A stretch of 64,000 nucleotides of DNA from Leptasterias polaris (Eukaryota; Echinodermata; Asteroidea; Forcipulatida; Asteriidae), in assembly GCA_037783415.1 (NCBI GenBank), contig JAZGTN010000044.1:310001-374000 (forward strand), written 5' to 3'. This document shows positions 45,936-57,292 of this stretch, piece by piece (the stretch's first letter is position 1; each line of letters opens with the position of its first letter). Under the pieces are notes generated by a model. It made no database searches and was not told the origin of the DNA. It saw only the letters and a list, made by a program, of their open reading frames with translations. The position numbers were made by a program, and so were the translations under genes.

Positions 45936-47284
45936 CTGATAACGAATAAAATGTAATTTTATGCAATCACGATCGCTGCAAAAGATTTTCGCAACTGTTA
46001 AATTGTCCCCTGTCACTGCTATACTCTGACGCCCACTTATGATTACTTTAATAAAACTATGGAAATGAACCGGAGCTTACAGTGCGTTTCTGCGTGAAAC
46101 TTTTGTCAGTCGATAAAGAACACCATTTCTAGAATACATATGTTTTAGTCATGTAATCAACTAAGTCTTAATAATCACACATGGAAATGGAGAAAATTGC
46201 TTTAGCTACATTTATTGCATCCACCCTCACTTTGCTTTTTTGCCCTGCAAAAGTAAAACCTTTGTTCACCACCTGCGTTCCTCAGCGGATCCGCCGGTCA
46301 GCGAGTCCGCGGAGCCGCCGGTATTTAAATAAGCTGGACCTCACAGCAGCCGACCGGTCTCTCCGCGGAGCCGCTGGAATATTCATGTTTATTGACATGT
46401 AAATGAACCGTTCTGGTCGCGGACCTGCCCGGTTGCTACGGGTCCTTTTGTTATCAACAGATTAAAAAGTCCGCGGAATTCCGCGGAAAGGCTGCGGCCT
46501 GGAACAGCTTGGAGGTTTTGACAAGACGCCTAAACCAATATAGACAGTTTGATTAAGTGTACATTTTGACAAACCAGTTAAAAGCACTAAAACCATGACA
46601 TGCGGATTAGAAATACCACTTACTGCACTGCAGGGGACAAAGATTAATAACCAAAACGCAATGGGGGTAAACAATCGGACACCTTTGTCTCCCATTTTTA
46701 ATTGGATTTCTTGATTAGTAAAAAGTGGACCAGTAAAAAGTCCACTTTTTGTTCATTATTAGTCTGTGTTTGTTCAATTCCTTTTTAAATACATAATGTT
46801 TTTAAATTGTTGATTTTCTAAATGATCTTTCTTGGTCAGACCTCCTTTACAATTGTACATATTTCATTCAAATTAGTTTGTTTGAATCCAGATGAAACTA
46901 CACGTGCATGTTAACAGTTATCCAAAGGTTCATATAACATTGCTGTCATGACATCTTTAGGTGTTGAGTTACATTTATGGAAGTTTAAGTTATAAAAGAA
47001 ATTACCCGTAAACTACCAGCGCTATTGTGGAAATTGAGAGCTCTGAGAAGAACTAATGGCAAATCATTTTATGTATTTGTGCCAGGCTCATTATGTAATA
47101 AATAAAGTGTCAGAGTTAGGTCCTGATCCTGTCTTGTCCCAAAAGGGAAGTCACAATTTGCAAGGAAAAATAAAATATCATTCTAACATCAATGAATATT
47201 TTTTTTTGATACCTTTTGCATTGGATTTTGACATCATCCACCAGAAGCATTATTTCTGGGCAGTAATGCTGATGGATTTACAAT
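45936..47284. other. Intron sequence with GC-rich block and lectin-unit scrap
   Basis: At 46280-46500 several inverted CCGCGGA / TCCGCGG strings form a GC-rich block, probably part of a repeat. At 46562-46665 a diverged piece of the lectin upstream module returns (AGTTAAAAGCACTAAAACC). At 46722-46750 a 10-base stem AAAGTGGACC-type hairpin occurs. Nothing coding. Confidence 0.4.
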
Positions 47285-47625
47285 GTTAATGGGATTGGGC
47301 CATGCTTAAATCTTTGATAAACTCAACAACTAAAATCGGCTCAATGGGAAAGGGCGCTATTTAAATCTTGGATAAGCTCAACAGCTTCGAACCATTCCAA
47401 TGGGAATGGCCCTGCTTAAATATTGGATAAGCTCAACAACTATAAACCATCCTAATGGGATAAGGCCCTGCTTACATCATGCATGAGCTCAACAACTATA
47501 AACATCCTAATGGGAAAAGGCCCTGCTTAAATCTTGGATAAGCTCAACAACTATGAACTATCCCAGTGGGAAAGGCTCTGCCTAAATCTTGGATAAGCTC
47601 AACAACTATAAACCATCACACAACT
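47285..47625. repeat. 55-base minisatellite, six diverged copies
   Basis: Units share CTTGGATAAGCTCAACAACT and AATGGGAAAGGCCCTGCTTA. The string (A/G)CTCAACA(A/G)C starts at 47321, 47376, 47431, 47487, 47542 and 47597, giving a 55-56 base period. Confidence 0.9.
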
Positions 47626-48035
47626 TTAAATCTGGGGTGGCGCTTGGGGGGGGGGGGGGGGGGTAGGGGGACAGTTATTCTCCGTTCTTCACCACAATCC
47701 AAATTTACAAAAACATCCATCTTTTTATCAGAGCCGCAGATGCCATTCAACAAAAATCTCTTGAGGGCTTTATTAGAATCAGTAAAATTATCCTCAATAA
47801 AAATCTTCCTCTTAGCTGGAAAGCAGGATACTGTCTTCTGAAAAACTATTTAGGACAGCATAAAGTTTCATTTAAATATCGCTAAAAACATCCCTTATTC
47901 ATCAGTTTATACCCGAATTGTTTTATTGATGACAACAAACTACAATTTTCACAAGTTCATACATTTAGCGTAAACATATTCAATAAATTCTGTGGTGGTA
48001 AATTCTTGAGCAATCTTATAAAGAGAATTATCTAT
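47626..48035. other. Intron sequence with poly-G run
   Basis: An 18-base G run at 47646-47663, then unremarkable sequence. Confidence 0.5.
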
Positions 48036-49154
48036 TTTTGGATACACTCACTCACAGTTTGTTAAATCATTCACAATAGCAATAAGAAAATGACAGCGTT
48101 TGTCAGAAGGATCAATTTAACAAACAGTCAATTATTAGATGTCCTTCTCCAAGGTAGAAGTTTGTGTACATAAGGCTGGTCTTTTGTTGTTTGGTTCTTT
48201 GTGTTTTTGAGTACTGTTTCCATGGTAAACAGAAACAAACCTGTCATCATTTTTCTATGCCACAAATTTACCTCTACATGTCTGATATAGACAATATTAT
48301 TCAAACAAAAAAGAGGTGTTTTTTAAAACCTGGTAGTCTGTAGTCCAAGTAGTTTTGATAAATAGTTAAAAAGCACAAAAACCATGACCTGCTGATTGAG
48401 AAAATCACACACTTTGGGTGAGTGGAAAGGAACACAGATTAATGACCAGTCATATCAAATGCAATATAGTACAGGTATATACATGAAAGCATACAGATAT
48501 CACAGTTTTCAAATTTTAATCAGATTTTGTATTTATTTGCACTCAAAAATCAAAATTTTCAGCAGCGCAGTCTACCTTAACAATGATGGCATCATAATGT
48601 AAGGGCGCCATCTAGCGACGGTTTTCAATGTTATACTTGCCAATGTCAGAATGGCACAAAAATACATCAAGTTGTAGCTAATGACATTTCTTAGTCAACA
48701 AAACAAGTTACCAAGATCATCATAATGATGTCATCAGACATGGAATGAAAGTCATTTGAAGCTATTTATGTTAAATTAAAATATCCTAATTTCCTTATGA
48801 TAAATAATCTTTGTGTGTGCCAGGTATTATTTGTTTACCCATTTGTCATTTCAGATCTGACCCCATTTGACTTTTTCTCTCCAGAACCACATGACATAAA
48901 GTAATAATCTTGGTGTCATCATGTAGCTTATTATTCATGTGATATTCTGTACACAGATCTGACCCCATTTGACCTTTACTTATCCTCCAAACCAGAAGTA
49001 TACTTTATAACAATCACAAATTCCTATTTCTTGAATCATGTGGCTTAAATTTAAATTTGTTATGCAATCTTGAAATTCACAGACCATGTGGCATTTCATC
49101 ATAAAGATATGACCCTGGTTGACCTTTGGTCTAAACAGGAAGTTCAAACACAGA
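48036..49154. repeat. Orphan lectin-unit upstream module (1.1 kb)
   Basis: Nearly identical to 54852-55964 from about 48100 to 49154. The 68-codon frame at 48396-48602 differs from its partner at 55208-55414 by two residues, but has no recognisable product. No lectin exons are found on the side where lectin B lies relative to its copy. The block is cut off near the start of the CCCAGTGGGCA element at 49197. Confidence 0.88.
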
Positions 49155-49349
49155 CAATAACAAATTTAATCTCGTGAATCACATGACATGAGCTAACCCA
49201 GTGGGCACACAACGTTATTTCAACGTTGAATTTTGGTTGATATGGCGTCACAACGTCGAAATACCATAAAACAACGTTATTTCAACGTCACATTTACGAT
49301 GTTTGTTTTAAGTTGTAGTTTGACGTTGTGTAAACGTTGGAAAAGTGTT

Positions 49350-50575
49350 GAAATAACGTCGCGATTATAACAACCAAAAAACAATGTTGATCCAACGTCA
49401 ATTTGGCAACGTAGTTTCAACGTATACTAATTAACGTTGATGCAATGTTGGATAAAGGTTGTTATTGCGTCGCGATAATACAACCTAAAATTGATGTTGA
49501 TCCAACGTCATTCTGGTAACGTTTTTTCCACGTAACGATTTTGACGTATGTACAATGTTGGATAAAGGTTGTTATTGCGTCGCGATAATAACAACCTAAA
49601 ATCAATGTTGATCCAACGTCATTCTGGGAACGTTTTTTCCACGTAATGATTTTTACGTATGTACAATGTTGGATAAAGGTTGTTATTGCGTCGCGATAAT
49701 AACAACCTAAAATCAATGTTGATCCAACGTCTTTCTGGTAACGTTGTTTCAATGTAACGTTTTTGGCCTATGTGCAATGTTGGATAAAGGTAGTTTTTGC
49801 GTCGCGATAATAACAACCTAAAATCAATGTTGACCCAACGTCATTCTGGTAACGTTTTTTCAATGTAATGTTTTTGGCCTATGTGCAATGTTGGATAAAG
49901 GTTGTTATTGCGTCGCGATAATAATAACCTAAAATCAATGTTGATCTAACGTCATTCTGGGAACGTTTTTTCCACGTATAATTTTTACGTATGAACAATG
50001 TTGGATAAAGGTTGTTATTGCGTCGCGATAATAACAACCTTAAATCAATTTTGATCCAATGTCAGTTGGGTAACGTCATTTCAACGTATACTTTTAAAAG
50101 TTAATGCAATGTTGGATTAAGGTTATTGTTGCGTCGCGATAATAACAACCTAAAATCAATGTTGATCCAACATTATTCTGGTAACGTTGTTTCATTGTGA
50201 ACGTTTTTGACGTATGTACAAAGGTTATTGTTGCGTCGCGATAATAACAACCTAAAAACAATGTTGATCCAACATTATTCTGGTAACGTTGTTTCATTGT
50301 GAACGTTTTTGACGTATGTACAATGTTGTAAAAAGGTTTTGTTTGCGTTGCGATAATAATAACCTAAAATTGATGTTGATCCAACGTCAGTCTGGTAATT
50401 TTTTGTTTTTACGTAACAATATTGAAGTATGTACAATGTTGGTTAAAGGTTGTAATTGCGTTGCGATAATAACAACCTAAAATCAATGTTGATCCAACAT
50501 TATAATTGGTAACATTGTTTCAATGTAACGTTTTTGACGTATGTACAATGTTGGATAAAAGTTGCAGTTGCTTTT
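49350..50575. repeat. 111-base tandem array (about 11 copies)
   Basis: GCGTCGCGATAATAACAACC recurs at 49467, 49577, 49688, 49800, 49910, 50020, 50131, 50233, 50345 and 50458 with small changes, so the period is 110-113 bases with one copy of 102. Each unit holds CAATGTTGATCCAACGTCAT and GGTAACGTT. The period is near 37 codons, which explains the repeated minus-strand open frames. Confidence 0.93.
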
Positions 50576-51119
50576 TTTATCTAGATTTGAGCTAAACCAA
50601 ACACTCTTACATTGAATTTAGCATACTTAATTATGGTGAACACTTAAATTTATAAAATCCTTCCTCTATGGTAAAATATTGAACAATTATGTCCGGTCAG
50701 ACTATCAGTCAGTAACATACTAATATTATTATTACCAGCCATCTATTGCCTCGTTTTAACCATTTTCCATCAAGAAAATTACCAAGAAGATCACAAGAAA
50801 TAATTATAGACACATGAGGGGCGAGGATTCCAAGAAATAGCCCAGATAACATTGATTGAAATCACCGCAAAGTAAAAGGCATTATTCGTGGTCCAAATAA
50901 TAATGTAATATTTCCATTAGTACCAGAGCATACAGAAATGCAAGGACGGTCAGATGTTGAAAAAGGTCACCTATTCTACAATGGGATCGATATAGGCCTA
51001 AAGCCAGCCCTAAAAATGTTGAAGTTGGCTTCCTCTAGGCTTTTAGTTCACGACTGCACTTGAGGTCGCCCCAACCATTAAAATATTCACATTTTTGTTG
51101 CTATTTGTTTTTTTAACAA

Positions 51120-51625
51120 TTACAAAATATCTAAATGTTTTTTCACTCAAGGTTCAGACAGGTGATTGAAACCTCAAACCAAATGTATACTTCTAAGTTG
51201 CCCTTCACAGTTTGGTTTTGAGCGTATGTTGACAAGGTGTTAAAAATTAACAATTTGTGGGTAATTGTTTCTAGTTTTTTTGTATGGAAAAACATTTTTT
51301 ACACCGAGTTCGAATCAGGTAGATAATGCGACATCTCAAACTCAATTTTGTACAATTCCTGTGTTGCATTAATATTTGGCAAGTAAAAAGCTTAACATTT
51401 CTACTAGGTTTTCGTGCACAACATGTTGACAAGAAGTTAAAATTTAACATTTTGGGGGATAATTATTTGTGTATGGAAAAGTTGTTTTTATACTAAGTTC
51501 AGGTAACTGATGCGACATCTCAAACCTAATTTTATATCATTCCTATGTTGCATTAACATTTGGCAAGCAAAAAGCTATACATTCCTTTTGGGTATGAGCG
51601 CCTTTTGACAAGATGCTAAAATTGA
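51120..51625. repeat. 184-base tandem array (about 3 diverged copies)
   Basis: ATGCGACATCTCAAAC and GTTGCATTAA.ATTTGGCAAG occur at 51326 and 51510; a more diverged first copy begins near 51150 (ATTGAAACCTCAAACCAAAT). It lies in the middle of the CCCAGTGGGCA element. Confidence 0.75.
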
Positions 51626-52518
51626 GCCAACGTTGAGACAACGTTGGGACAACGTTGAAACTTATGCAAATTTGTGGGCGGGACTTAGAAGTGTATGACT
51701 TTTTCTGACAATATCAAAACAATTTTGGTTGAATTTAGGAATTTCCCAGGCAAGTTTTTGTACTTTTTTTTGTAATTCGTTTGTAAGAAAATATGTACAT
51801 CAAAAGTACAAAGAAACATTTGTCATTCCAAGATGTGAATTAAAAATTAAATAGTTTTATTTTAAAAAGGTGTTATAACCATGACTGGAAATTCTGTAGA
51901 TCCTGGACTATATAAATACAAGACATGCAGTGGAGAAGGATGTATAGGCCTGTATAAGTTGTAGTTATAGTGTAGAATGTATTTAGTTATCGGTATCATA
52001 TCTTACATGTATATACCTTATAAGTATAATAAGCATATACTAATTACTTGAATTAAATATAATGGGCATTAACTACATAACAAGAAAGTTCAACTCGAAG
52101 ACATTGTTTTAGATTAACTGTACGTTGGCCCAACGTTGGACCAACGTTGGGGCAATGTTGAGCCAACATAATTACAGATTATTCAACATTATTTCAACGT
52201 AGAAATTTGACGTAAAAACAACGTATACATGCCGACATTGAAACAACGTAGTGAGTTTAACGTTGTATCTACGTCAGCATTTCAACGTTATTTCAATTTG
52301 CAAATTCAATCATTATTCAACATTATTTCAACGTAGAAATTTGACGTTAAAACAACGTATACATGCCGACATTGAAACAACGTAGTGAGTTTAACGTTGT
52401 ATCTACGTCAGTACTTCTACGTTAATTCAATTTGCAAATACAATCATCATTCAACGTTACTCCAACGTCGGCATATGACGTTGCTTCAACGTTAATTCAA
52501 CGTATTTTGCCCACTGGG

Positions 52519-53035
52519 AATATTCTTTGTGTCATTGTGTAGCTTATTATGTGATCTGTACACAAATCTGATTTCATTTGAACTTTCTTTCCAGTCCAAA
52601 CTGGAAGTTTGAATTATAAAGTAAAACATTTCAATCTTCTGAACTGTGTAGCTAAATTCAATTTTGTTTTGCAATCTTGAAGTACACAGTCCATGTGGCA
52701 TTTCATAAAGATGTGACCCTTTTTTGAGGCTGTTTGATGTGTACAGTATGTCTTTACATATGAGGACTCTTTGCCTCTATTGTTTGCAAAGAAACCTCAA
52801 TAAAGGTCCATGTTCTGAGAAACAGACAGGTGGCATAAGTCTGCATAATCCAGACTAACCAAAATATAGACTACCTTTCTAACTCACCAAATCAAAAGAA
52901 CTTTAACCCTTCTACTGTCTGACCATTCAATATCATTCACTGTGGTTTTGAATGGTAGATAAACTATGCCAGCCTGCAATGTAATATCATGTGGTAAATG
53001 CATCTACACAGTACACACATGTTATGTGCACAGTT
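52519..53035. repeat. Lectin-unit sequence with downstream module, copy 2
   Basis: From 52519 the sequence continues the repeat block interrupted by the CCCAGTGGGCA element (CTTTGTGTCATTGTGTAGCT). At 52741-52905 comes the downstream module of lectin B (GCAAAGAAACCTCAATAAAG). Confidence 0.7.
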
Positions 53036-53641
53036 CAGGGTTCTGCCCACGGTGGTCGGTGCCGGAAAACCCGACCGGCACTCATGATTCCCCGACCGGC
53101 ACTCGCAGAATTTTTTCTTTTTCCGACCACCACACATTTTCCCTTTTTTTTGCCCATTTCCTTCAAAATATTTTGAACAACGTGTAAAACAAATTATTTA
53201 CCAGTAAACAGTTTTATCCAAAGTTTCGAGTAGCCTACTTCTTTGGTTTGAGTCTATTTTAATGATCCAGGATCGAGCATTCCTCCCGCCTGTACGATGT
53301 ACAATATATCCAACGCACGAAACCCGCATTGATTTTGCAATGGTTTCCAGTCACGCTGATTATAGCTTTACGCTTGGAATAACATGATACCAGTTTCATC
53401 ATGTTGCGAACCCTATTCTACAGCGTTTTATACAACGGAAATGAACTGCAGAGTAAGCACCATGCTATGGATGCTGTAAATTGTTTTACCATGGCGGTAA
53501 AGGCGTGCGCGCACTGAGGGCCTACACACAGCTGCAGGGCGCACGTGTGTAACCACTCCGTGCACGATCGAAAGGAAATTGACTTGACTGTACTAGGAAA
53601 AAAATATTTCCGGCACTAAACAAATCCTGGGCAGAACCCTG
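53036..53641. mobile_element. Non-autonomous hAT-like element (CAGGGTTCTGCCCA ends)
   Basis: The ends CAGGGTTCTGCCCA and TGGGCAGAACCCTG are exact inverses, and GTGCCGGAAA / TTTCCGGCAC is an inner match. Flanks share ACAGTT (53030-53035 and 53642-53647). CCCGACCGGCACTC occurs twice near the left end. There is no transposase. The ends look hAT-like, though hAT normally duplicates 8 bases, not 6. Confidence 0.82.
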
Positions 53642-53647
53642 ACAGTT

Positions 53648-54021
53648 GTGCCATCATACACAACCAGTGCAGTTGAATGGTTTCAAATGATTGGTCAACT
53701 CACTGGAAAATGTTACCAAGAGTAGGAGGGTTAAAATGCAACATATCTACTAGTATATAGAAGGATGCATTCAAACTTTTTATATAAGATGACAACTGTA
53801 TTTACATACAGAACATTTCATATAAAATAAATATATATCAGTGGTATGCTGAAAAAACAAAATAGTGAAATACTAATCCTATTTGTAAAGAAACAATTGA
53901 GGATTAATTTTAAGAATGTTGGTTTCTTTTAGTTTGCAACACAGTTTTTGACAGATTATTACTAATGTACGAGTAGAGGTATAATGTATTGTTAACATTA
54001 GTCATTGAATCCTTGGACATA
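53648..54021. other. Sequence downstream of lectin B
   Basis: AT-rich, probably the 3' untranslated and flanking region of lectin B (minus strand). It shares TTTTAAGAATGTTGGTTTC with the region below lectin C at 58245. Confidence 0.45.
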
Positions 54022-54215
54022 TTAAAAGTGAAGTGATGGTACAGTTTTCTTGCATACTACAAGCTGTGGCCCAGAGCATGGTACATCATTCCATCCATTT
54101 CGGCTTGTTGCATACTTAGCACAGTCTTCAACTATACCCAGATGATTGTTAGGCTCTTTGTCAGCCCAGTCTCTGTAGTAGATGGCAGTTTCTCCCTCCT
54201 TGCACTCCCATACCC
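54022..54215 (-). CDS. C-type lectin B, exon 2
   Basis: The exon follows acceptor ...TTTGATCAAAG; its first two bases complete a Gly codon. It reads VWECKEGETAIYYRDWADKE, PNNHLGIVEDCAKYATS, GWNDVPC and VVCKK to a stop after PSLHF. EPN and WND are the calcium and mannose-type sugar ligands. EDC..VPC is the inner disulfide and VVC the last cysteine of the fold. Upstream in-frame codons before the acceptor are intron, because the protein joins smoothly to exon 1 (VKQG-VWEC). Confidence 0.9.
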
Positions 54216-54379
54216 CTTTGATCAAATAGAAAGAGACATACAAGTTTGGCTGATCATTTCTCATATTGATCACATTCTCCTTTTAAATGATGTGTGTCTA
54301 ACTTTGGGTAAATTGTTTGAATCTAACCTGTCATATTTAAAAAAACAGCTATGAAAAGGATAAAGTCTTTGTTACTCAC

Positions 54380-54689
54380 CTTGCTTTACCTGATCATTGC
54401 AATCAATCCACAAATCCCCACCATGAGTGATACTAAGTAGTAGCTGAGTATCTTCATTAGAACTGGGTGTGGCCATAACCCCGCCCATCTTGGAACACTC
54501 ATCATGAGCTTGAAACCATGTTAGTCTCTCCTTAGTGGCTTTGAAGCATTTATCCTTCCATTGGATCCAATCAGGAGGGCATGTTCCTACTCCAATGGAT
54601 GCCACGCATACCTCATCATTAGCAATACAGCATCCAGTCATTAGGGAGAGAAGTAAAATCTTTACTAAAGTAAATTGCATTGCGGCCAT
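54380..54689 (-). CDS. C-type lectin B, exon 1 (secreted, 167 residues in total)
   Basis: From ATG 54689 the frame gives MAAMQFTLVKILLLSLMTGC, a signal peptide with likely cleavage before NDEVC, then the long-form lectin domain: CPPDWIQWKDKCF, WFQAHDEC, GGVMATPSS, LWIDCNDQ. The donor GTGAGT follows with phase 1. Exons 1 and 2 (310 + 194 bases) give 504 bases, a 167-residue soluble protein with a single lectin domain. Likely an extracellular mannose-type glycan binder, for example in innate defence (inference). WIGL of typical lectins is WIDC here. The gene is antisense inside the flippase intron. Confidence 0.9.
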
Positions 54690-54851
54690 AGTGTTAGCTT
54701 CAAGTCAATCTTCTTAATATCTGATTTAGCTTTTTACATACAATTGTCTTCCATCAATGCATTTAGGCCGTAGTGGCAGTCAGAAAATATCTCAAGTCAA
54801 TCTTCTATTGGTTTTCTCTCCCAACATTTCCCAACTACATGTCCATCTATT

Positions 54852-55964
54852 TTTTAGATACGCCTACTGATTTGTTTTCTTATTTGCAATAGCAATGAGC
54901 AAATTACAGCGTTTGTTTGAAGGGTCAATTTTTCAAACAGTTAATAATTAGGTGTCCTTTTCCAAGGTAGAAGTTTGTGTACAAAAGGCTGGTCTTTTGT
55001 TGTTTGGTTCTTTGTGTTTTTGAGTACTGTTTCCATCGTAAACAGAAACAAACCTGTCATTATTCTTCTATGCCACAAATTTACCTCTACATGTCTGATA
55101 TAGACAATATTATTCAAACAAAAAGGAGTTGTTTTTTAAAACCTAGTAGTCTGTAGTCCAAGTAGTTTTGATAAATAGTTAAAAGCACAAAAACCATGAC
55201 CTGCTGATTGAGAAAATCACACACTTTGGGTGAGTCGAAAGGAACACAGATTTATGACCAGTCATATCAAATGCAATATAGTACAGGTATATACATGAAA
55301 GCATACAGATATCACAGTTTTCAAATTTTAATCAGATTTTGTATTTATTTGCACTCAAAAATCAAAATTTTCAGCAGCGCAGTCTACCTTAACAATGATG
55401 GCATCATAATGTAAGGGCGCCATCTAGCGACGGTTTTCAATGTTATACTTGCCAATGTCAGAATGGCACAAAAATACATCAAGTTGTAGCTAATGACATT
55501 TCTTAGTCAACAAAACAAGTTACCAAGATCATCATAATGATGTCATCAGACATGGAATGAAAGTCATTTGAAGCTATTTATGTTAAATTAAAATATCCTA
55601 ATTTCCTTATGATAAATAATCTTTGTGTGTGCCAGGTATTATTTGTTTACCCATTTGTCATTTCAGATCTGACCCCATTTGACTTTTTCTCTCCAGAACC
55701 ACATGACATAAAGTAATAATCTTGGTGTCATCATGTAGCTTATTATTCATGTGATATTCTGTGCAAAGATCTGACCCCATTTGACCTTTCCTTATCCTCC
55801 AAACCAGAAGTATACTTTATAACAATCACAAATTCCTATTTCTTGAATCATGTGGCTTAAATTTAAATTTGTTATGCAATCTTGAAATTCACAGACCATG
55901 TGGCATTTCATCATAAAGATATGACCCTGGTTGACCTTTGGTCTAAACAGGAAGTTCAAACAAG
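54852..55964. repeat. Lectin-unit upstream module at lectin B
   Basis: Lies 5' of lectin B on the minus strand and may hold its promoter. It is the near-identical partner of 48036-49154. It includes GGGCGCCATCTAGCG (55415-55429). The match ends at CAGGAAGTTCAAACA. Confidence 0.85.
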
Positions 55965-57217
55965 AATTAATGAAAGCAATTTTGATTCGGGTTTATCTAA
56001 ATAAACGAGTTGACCCACCTGATGATAACATAAATCATTATACTCAATTGATAACTTTGTGATCTTGTCAAGATCATGTTACCGAAACTGCTGGGTATTT
56101 GTTCATGATTACAATTTAGCTGTAGTTTTTGTATATTTCTTTCTTTGAGATCTTACTTTAATTGCGATGTGGATGAAACAAAGAAAATTATCTAAAGTTG
56201 TCTATCTTACAGTGACATCTTGATGAAGTCAAATTACATTCATTTAAAGTTTCACAAAATTACAACTCCTTAACTACACAATTGATTTTTCACAATCCTA
56301 TTTTTGTCTGCACGTAAATGCAACATTTATATAGTTGACATTACTTTGAAACATCCGATATACTACAACCATCTTATTAAGATGTACCAAAAGGATAAAC
56401 TCATGATGACCTCGTTTGTGTCAAATTATACTAATTCAAAGTTTAGCATTTCTAACAATCGTAGCACCGGAACTACACAGTGGATTTTGACAGCATAGAA
56501 ATCATCAGAATTATCTTTAAAAAAATTGAAAATAAAGTTGCAGTGACTTTAGTTTGACCTTTACTTTAGGTCTAAACTGGAACTTGTAGTGATACAATAT
56601 TCCCTTCCCATGCCCCCTTTTGGGCTCTGTAGGTACTACCTAATACACAAGAGAAGTTTTTATATTTTTTCAAAAGATGGTAACAATGTTTGACCATTGA
56701 ACTCTTCAAATAAAATGTTGACATCATCAATCGATAGTAGCAGCTGTCTCGGTAGACAGCTAAAAATGCAATATGGTAATACAATTGGGGTTAATATTTA
56801 CAATTGTTTAAGCTTAAAATACCGGTAAATCTTAGCCCAGATGAGGAATTAGCACCAGTACAATGACTATGTACAGATGGCGTCATCAAGTGTCAAATTG
56901 CAGCGATGTAAACTTGTTTTGTCTTTAAGATTTCACCAATCATGGTAATTTTTGTAAACTACCAACAACAATTCTGGAGCCTTGAGCAAATTTGTGGTTT
57001 ATAACTTATAACTAGATGTTACAATACAATGTTGTACTAATGTTACAATACAAACACTGAAACACCTGGGTACATGTATGTATTCACAATCCAATTGAGT
57101 TCTCATGCAAATATAAACGAGATAAAAGTATAAATATGATGTGAACTCATTCAAATGGTATACATTTCTCTTTTCAACTACTAACATAAATAACTCTGGG
57201 TTGAATGAAGAAATATT
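55965..57217. other. Intron sequence, no clear gene
   Basis: AT-rich with several TTTGACCTTTA strings like those in the lectin modules, so probably related repeat sequence. The stretch 57125-57180 matches 59527-59580, part of the duplicated unit. No gene seen. Confidence 0.4.
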
Positions 57218-57292
57218 GACAAGAGCGGGATTTGAACCAACGACTTCCGGATTAATGTGCCACAGTGCTCTACCTACTGAGCCATCTAGCCC
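57218..57292 (-). repeat. tRNA-like sequence, second copy
   Basis: Minus strand GGGCTAGATGGCTCAGTAGG.. with GGTTCAAATCC. It is related to 27155-27227 and ends in the same CCTATTTTGTCAATATC neighbour on the + strand. It lies in a unit whose sister at 59580-59610 lacks it, so it was inserted after or around the duplication. Confidence 0.6.

Larger units (their letters stand above)
49197..52518. mobile_element. CAACGTTG-rich inverted-repeat element (3.3 kb)
   Basis: Begins CCCAGTGGGCACACAACGTT and ends with the inverse TTTTGCCCACTGGG. Next to the left end lies a tandem array of a unit of about 111 bases; next to the right end are further blocks of the same CAACGTTATTTCAACGT type, with CCAACGTTGG palindromes at 51625-51660 and 52125-52165. 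The middle has a second, 184-base tandem array. Flanks GCTAA|..|AATATTC join to a sequence seen uninterrupted in the sister repeat at 48900, showing this is an insertion. No protein is encoded. Confidence 0.8.

Noticed and set aside
49462..50297. Repeated minus-strand open frames of 65-96 codons with a recurring ND(V)GSTLILGC pattern
   Set aside because: They arise because the 111-base satellite unit equals 37 codons; the repeat makes the same frame reappear. No start, splice or domain evidence.
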